Positions 7,158 to 8,934 of a DNA stretch of 8,934 nt are shown one piece after another. Each line of letters starts with the position of its first letter. The stretch's first letter is position 1. Source of the stretch: Rubrobacter sp. GTDB lineage: Bacteria; Actinomycetota; Rubrobacteria; Rubrobacterales; Rubrobacteraceae. The stretch is taken from NCBI GenBank assembly GCA_013815485.1, contig JACDGB010000047.1, forward strand, positions 1 through 8,934, given 5' to 3'. A program made the translations under genes and the position numbers. The notes below the pieces were generated by a model. It made no database searches. It saw only the letters and a list, made by a program, of their open reading frames with translations, and had not been told where the DNA came from.

Positions 7158-8300
7158 TTGACGAACCTGCGAACAAACCTGTTTCTGGTAGCCCTCGGGC
7201 TCTCGTTGCTGGGGCTGGTCATGGTGTATTCGGCGACGTACCGGGATTTTGGAGCGCAACTCCTGATCGTGAAGGCTGCTCATGTGACGCTCGGGGTGAT
7301 GGCGTTCTTTCTGGCGAGCCGCATCCGGTACACGGCCTGGCGCAAGTTCGGGCCGGTCTTTTTCGTGGTCGTGCTCGCGAGCCTCGTGCTGGTGCTAGTT
7401 CCCGGGATCGGGGTGGAGATCGGTGGCGGTCGGAGGTGGTTCGATCTGGGCTTCTTCATGGCCCAGCCAGCGGAGTTCGCCAAGATCGCCGCTGTTGTCG
7501 TGGCGAGCCTGTGGGTCGCTCGTCTGCGACCGGGCTCCGGGCTGCCGATGGGTCTGCTGGCCGTGATCGGGCTGCTCTTCGGGCTTGTGGTTTTGGAGCC
7601 GGACTTCGGCACATCCGTCATGCTTCTTGCCGGGGTTGCCGGGGTACTTTGGGCCTCGGAGGTGCGGACGAGGGACTTGATCCTCGCCGCCAGCGCGGGT
7701 CTGGCCTGCCTCCTCGGGGTGATGCTCCTCGCCCCGTACCGGAGAGAGAGGTTCATGACGTTCCTCGACCCGTGGGCAGACTCGCAGGGCTCCGGCTACC
7801 AGGTCGTGCAGTCCATGACCGCCATACAGTCCGGCGATTTCTTGGGCGTTGGCGCGGGAGCAGGGGCCGGAGTGACCTATGTCCCGGAGTTGCAGACGGA
7901 TATGATCTTCGCGCTGATCGGCGAAGAACTCGGGCTGCTTGGCATGGTGCTGGTAATATCCGCCTTCGTCTTCCTGGCGATTGCGGGGCTGAGGATCTCG
8001 CTTCGGGCTCCGTCAGTCCTGGGACGCTGCCTGGCGGCCGGATTGACCACTACTATCGTGGTACAGGCGATCTTCAACATCGGGGCGGCGATGGGGATGC
8101 TCCCGCTGGCCGGCATGACCTTGCCGTTCGTCAGCTACGGTGGGTCGAGCATGTTGGTCTGCTTCGCCGCCATCGGCATTCTGTACAGGGTATCGGAGGA
8201 CAGTGAACGTGCGAGAGAGGTCAAACCACGAGTCACCGCGAGTCCTGATCGCCGGCGGCGGGACCGGGGGACACGCGATCCCCGCGCTCTGCGTGGCTGA
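7158..8300 (+). CDS. ftsW: SEDS-family septal peptidoglycan glycosyltransferase FtsW
   Basis: FtsW polymerises lipid II into glycan strands at the septum, in complex with FtsI. It has 380 residues and about ten membrane segments, the first at roughly 8-22. SEDS motifs are visible: GGGRRWFDLGFFMAQPAEFAK (part at 89-109), LEPDFGTSVML (146-156), YRRERFMTFLDPWAD (194-208), GSGYQVVQS (211-219), YVPELQTDMIFALIGEELG (241-259) carrying the conserved Asp (D248) implicated in catalysis, and MLPLAGMTLPFVSYGGSS (314-331). The only near start is TTG at 7158, since a stop in the same frame lies at 7149-7151; the Shine-Dalgarno is weak (GAGGGG 15 nt away), so coupling to murD is likely. The extracellular loop reads GVGAGAGAGVTYVPE and lacks the Gln-Lys pair usual in FtsW. 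The last 30 residues are an Arg-rich tail overlapping murG. RodA is the alternative, but dcw position and the FtsI partner favour FtsW. Confidence 0.93.
   Translation: MTNLRTNLFLVALGLSLLGLVMVYSATYRDFGAQLLIVKAAHVTLGVMAFFLASRIRYTAWRKFGPVFFVVVLASLVLVLVPGIGVEIGGGRRWFDLGFFMAQPAEFAKIAAVVVASLWVARLRPGSGLPMGLLAVIGLLFGLVVLEPDFGTSVMLLAGVAGVLWASEVRTRDLILAASAGLACLLGVMLLAPYRRERFMTFLDPWADSQGSGYQVVQSMTAIQSGDFLGVGAGAGAGVTYVPELQTDMIFALIGEELGLLGMVLVISAFVFLAIAGLRISLRAPSVLGRCLAAGLTTTIVVQAIFNIGAAMGMLPLAGMTLPFVSYGGSSMLVCFAAIGILYRVSEDSERAREVKPRVTASPDRRRRDRGTRDPRALRG
8195..8200 (+). promoter_or_regulatory. Ribosome binding site for murG, inside ftsW
   Basis: GGAGGA in the 3' part of ftsW. Its GGAGG core ends 9 nt before the GTG at 8209 and only 3 nt before the GTG at 8203. 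The spacing supports 8209 as the murG start and shows that murG has its own initiation signal within the upstream gene. Confidence 0.65.
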
Positions 8301-8934
8301 CAGCCTGAGAGCGAAGGGAACCCGCGTGGAGTTCGTCGGCGCAACGTCGGGCATCGAAGCAGACCTCGTCCCAAAGAGAGGCTACAAACTCCACTCCCTT
8401 CCCCTGAAAGCGATGTCCGGCGGCCCCGTAGCCCGCGTCTGGGCGGCGTCTCTCTTTCTGCGCGCCATCTCGCGTTGCCGGAAAATCGTGCGGGATTTCG
8501 AGCCCGACGCCGTCCTCGGGGTCGGCGGATACGCGAGCGCCCCCGCCGTCGTGGCCGCCCGGACGCTCGGCGTGCCGACTTTCCTGCACGAACAGAACTC
8601 CGTCCCAGGCCGCGTGAACCGTTTCGCGAGCCGCTTCACGAAGCAGGTGCTCGTGACCTTCCCCGGCGCAGCGGAACATCTCCCACGCGCCGCATGGGCC
8701 GGGATGCCCACCCGCCCGGAGTTCTTCGGGGCGTCAAGGGAAGATGCGCTGCGCGAACTCGGCCTGGAGCCGCCGGTAGTCCTGATCTTCGGTGGCAGCG
8801 GCGGCGCATTGAAGATAAACATGGCCGCCGCGGAAGCTTTTCGGGAGACGCCGCCGTATACGGTCGTCCAGATAGCGGGACGCCGGGATTTCCCATGCCT
8901 CTCCACGGAGAACCCGCGGCATGTGATCCTGGAG
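8209..8934 (+). CDS. murG: UDP-GlcNAc--undecaprenyl-PP-MurNAc-pentapeptide GlcNAc transferase MurG (3' end outside window)
   Basis: MurG is the GT28-family, membrane-associated enzyme that adds GlcNAc to lipid I, giving lipid II. The frame is open to the last base of the window, with 242 of about 360 expected residues visible. The N-terminal Rossmann domain begins VLIAGGGTGGHAIPAL (12-27), with the conserved TGGH. It continues with GVGGYASAPAVVAA and HEQNSVPGRVNRFAS (H127-N130 and on). The second domain opens with VLIFGGSGGALKIN (about 191-204), the UDP-GlcNAc side. Two changes from the common consensus are seen: GGSGGA for GGSQGA, and AGMPTRPEF where GNPVRxE is usual. The start is GTG 8209, with GGAGG 9 nt upstream; GTG 8203 would add two residues. 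The start lies 92 nt inside ftsW, so the ftsW tail and the MurG glycine-rich loop are encoded by the same DNA in different frames. Confidence 0.95.
   Translation, partial: MRERSNHESPRVLIAGGGTGGHAIPALCVADSLRAKGTRVEFVGATSGIEADLVPKRGYKLHSLPLKAMSGGPVARVWAASLFLRAISRCRKIVRDFEPDAVLGVGGYASAPAVVAARTLGVPTFLHEQNSVPGRVNRFASRFTKQVLVTFPGAAEHLPRAAWAGMPTRPEFFGASREDALRELGLEPPVVLIFGGSGGALKINMAAAEAFRETPPYTVVQIAGRRDFPCLSTENPRHVILE

Noticed and set aside
7158..7190. TTGACG resembling a -35 box at the start of ftsW
   Set aside because: No acceptable -10 hexamer lies about 17 nt downstream, and the bases are also the ftsW initiation codons; coincidence is the simpler reading.
8043..8065. TTGACC and a short CCAC/GTGG inverted repeat within ftsW
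   Set aside because: The hairpin has only four base pairs and the spacing to any -10-like sequence is wrong; it lies within a conserved transmembrane coding segment.

Overview
The window is a continuous stretch of a division and cell wall (dcw) cluster. All eight visible genes lie on the + strand and nearly every base is coding. In order they are mraZ (5' end missing), rsmH/mraW, an ftsL-like gene, ftsI (class B penicillin-binding protein), murF, mraY, murD, ftsW and murG (3' end missing); counting the two partial genes makes nine loci. The DNA is visibly G+C-rich, with TTG and GTG starts. The gene order and a four-cysteine RsmH point to a high-G+C Gram-positive bacterium. A deep-branching actinobacterium such as Rubrobacteria or Thermoleophilia would fit, but this is inference from style and not proof.

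Layout: positions 1-1224 hold the regulatory and ribosome-related head of the cluster (MraZ, RsmH). Positions 1224-3438 encode two bitopic divisome proteins, FtsL-like and FtsI, both with basic, disordered-looking cytoplasmic tails. Positions 3435-7151 encode three steps of precursor synthesis: MurF and MurD are cytoplasmic ligases, and MraY makes lipid I. Positions 7158-8300 encode FtsW, the SEDS glycosyltransferase partner of FtsI. From 8209 to the window edge is MurG, which makes lipid II.

The genes are packed as a single operon. Junctions are TGATG (1-nt overlap, twice), about 35 nt, ATGA (4 nt), 8 nt, gaps of 8 and 6 nt, and finally a 92-nt overlap of ftsW and murG. No internal terminator, convincing internal promoter, RNA gene, mobile element, repeat array or CRISPR was seen. 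The promoter and MraZ operator should lie upstream of the window. No stretch over 300 bases lacks a gene.

Together the products take UDP-MurNAc-peptide to lipid II (MurD, MurF, MraY, MurG) and supply the septal synthase (FtsW-FtsI) with an FtsL-like scaffold. The clearest departure from the textbook order is the absence of murE, which usually sits between ftsI and murF; here those two genes overlap by 4 nt. I did not find a previously undescribed system. The items worth a second look are the missing murE, the long ftsW/murG overlap, the extended basic tails, and several substitutions in conserved motifs.
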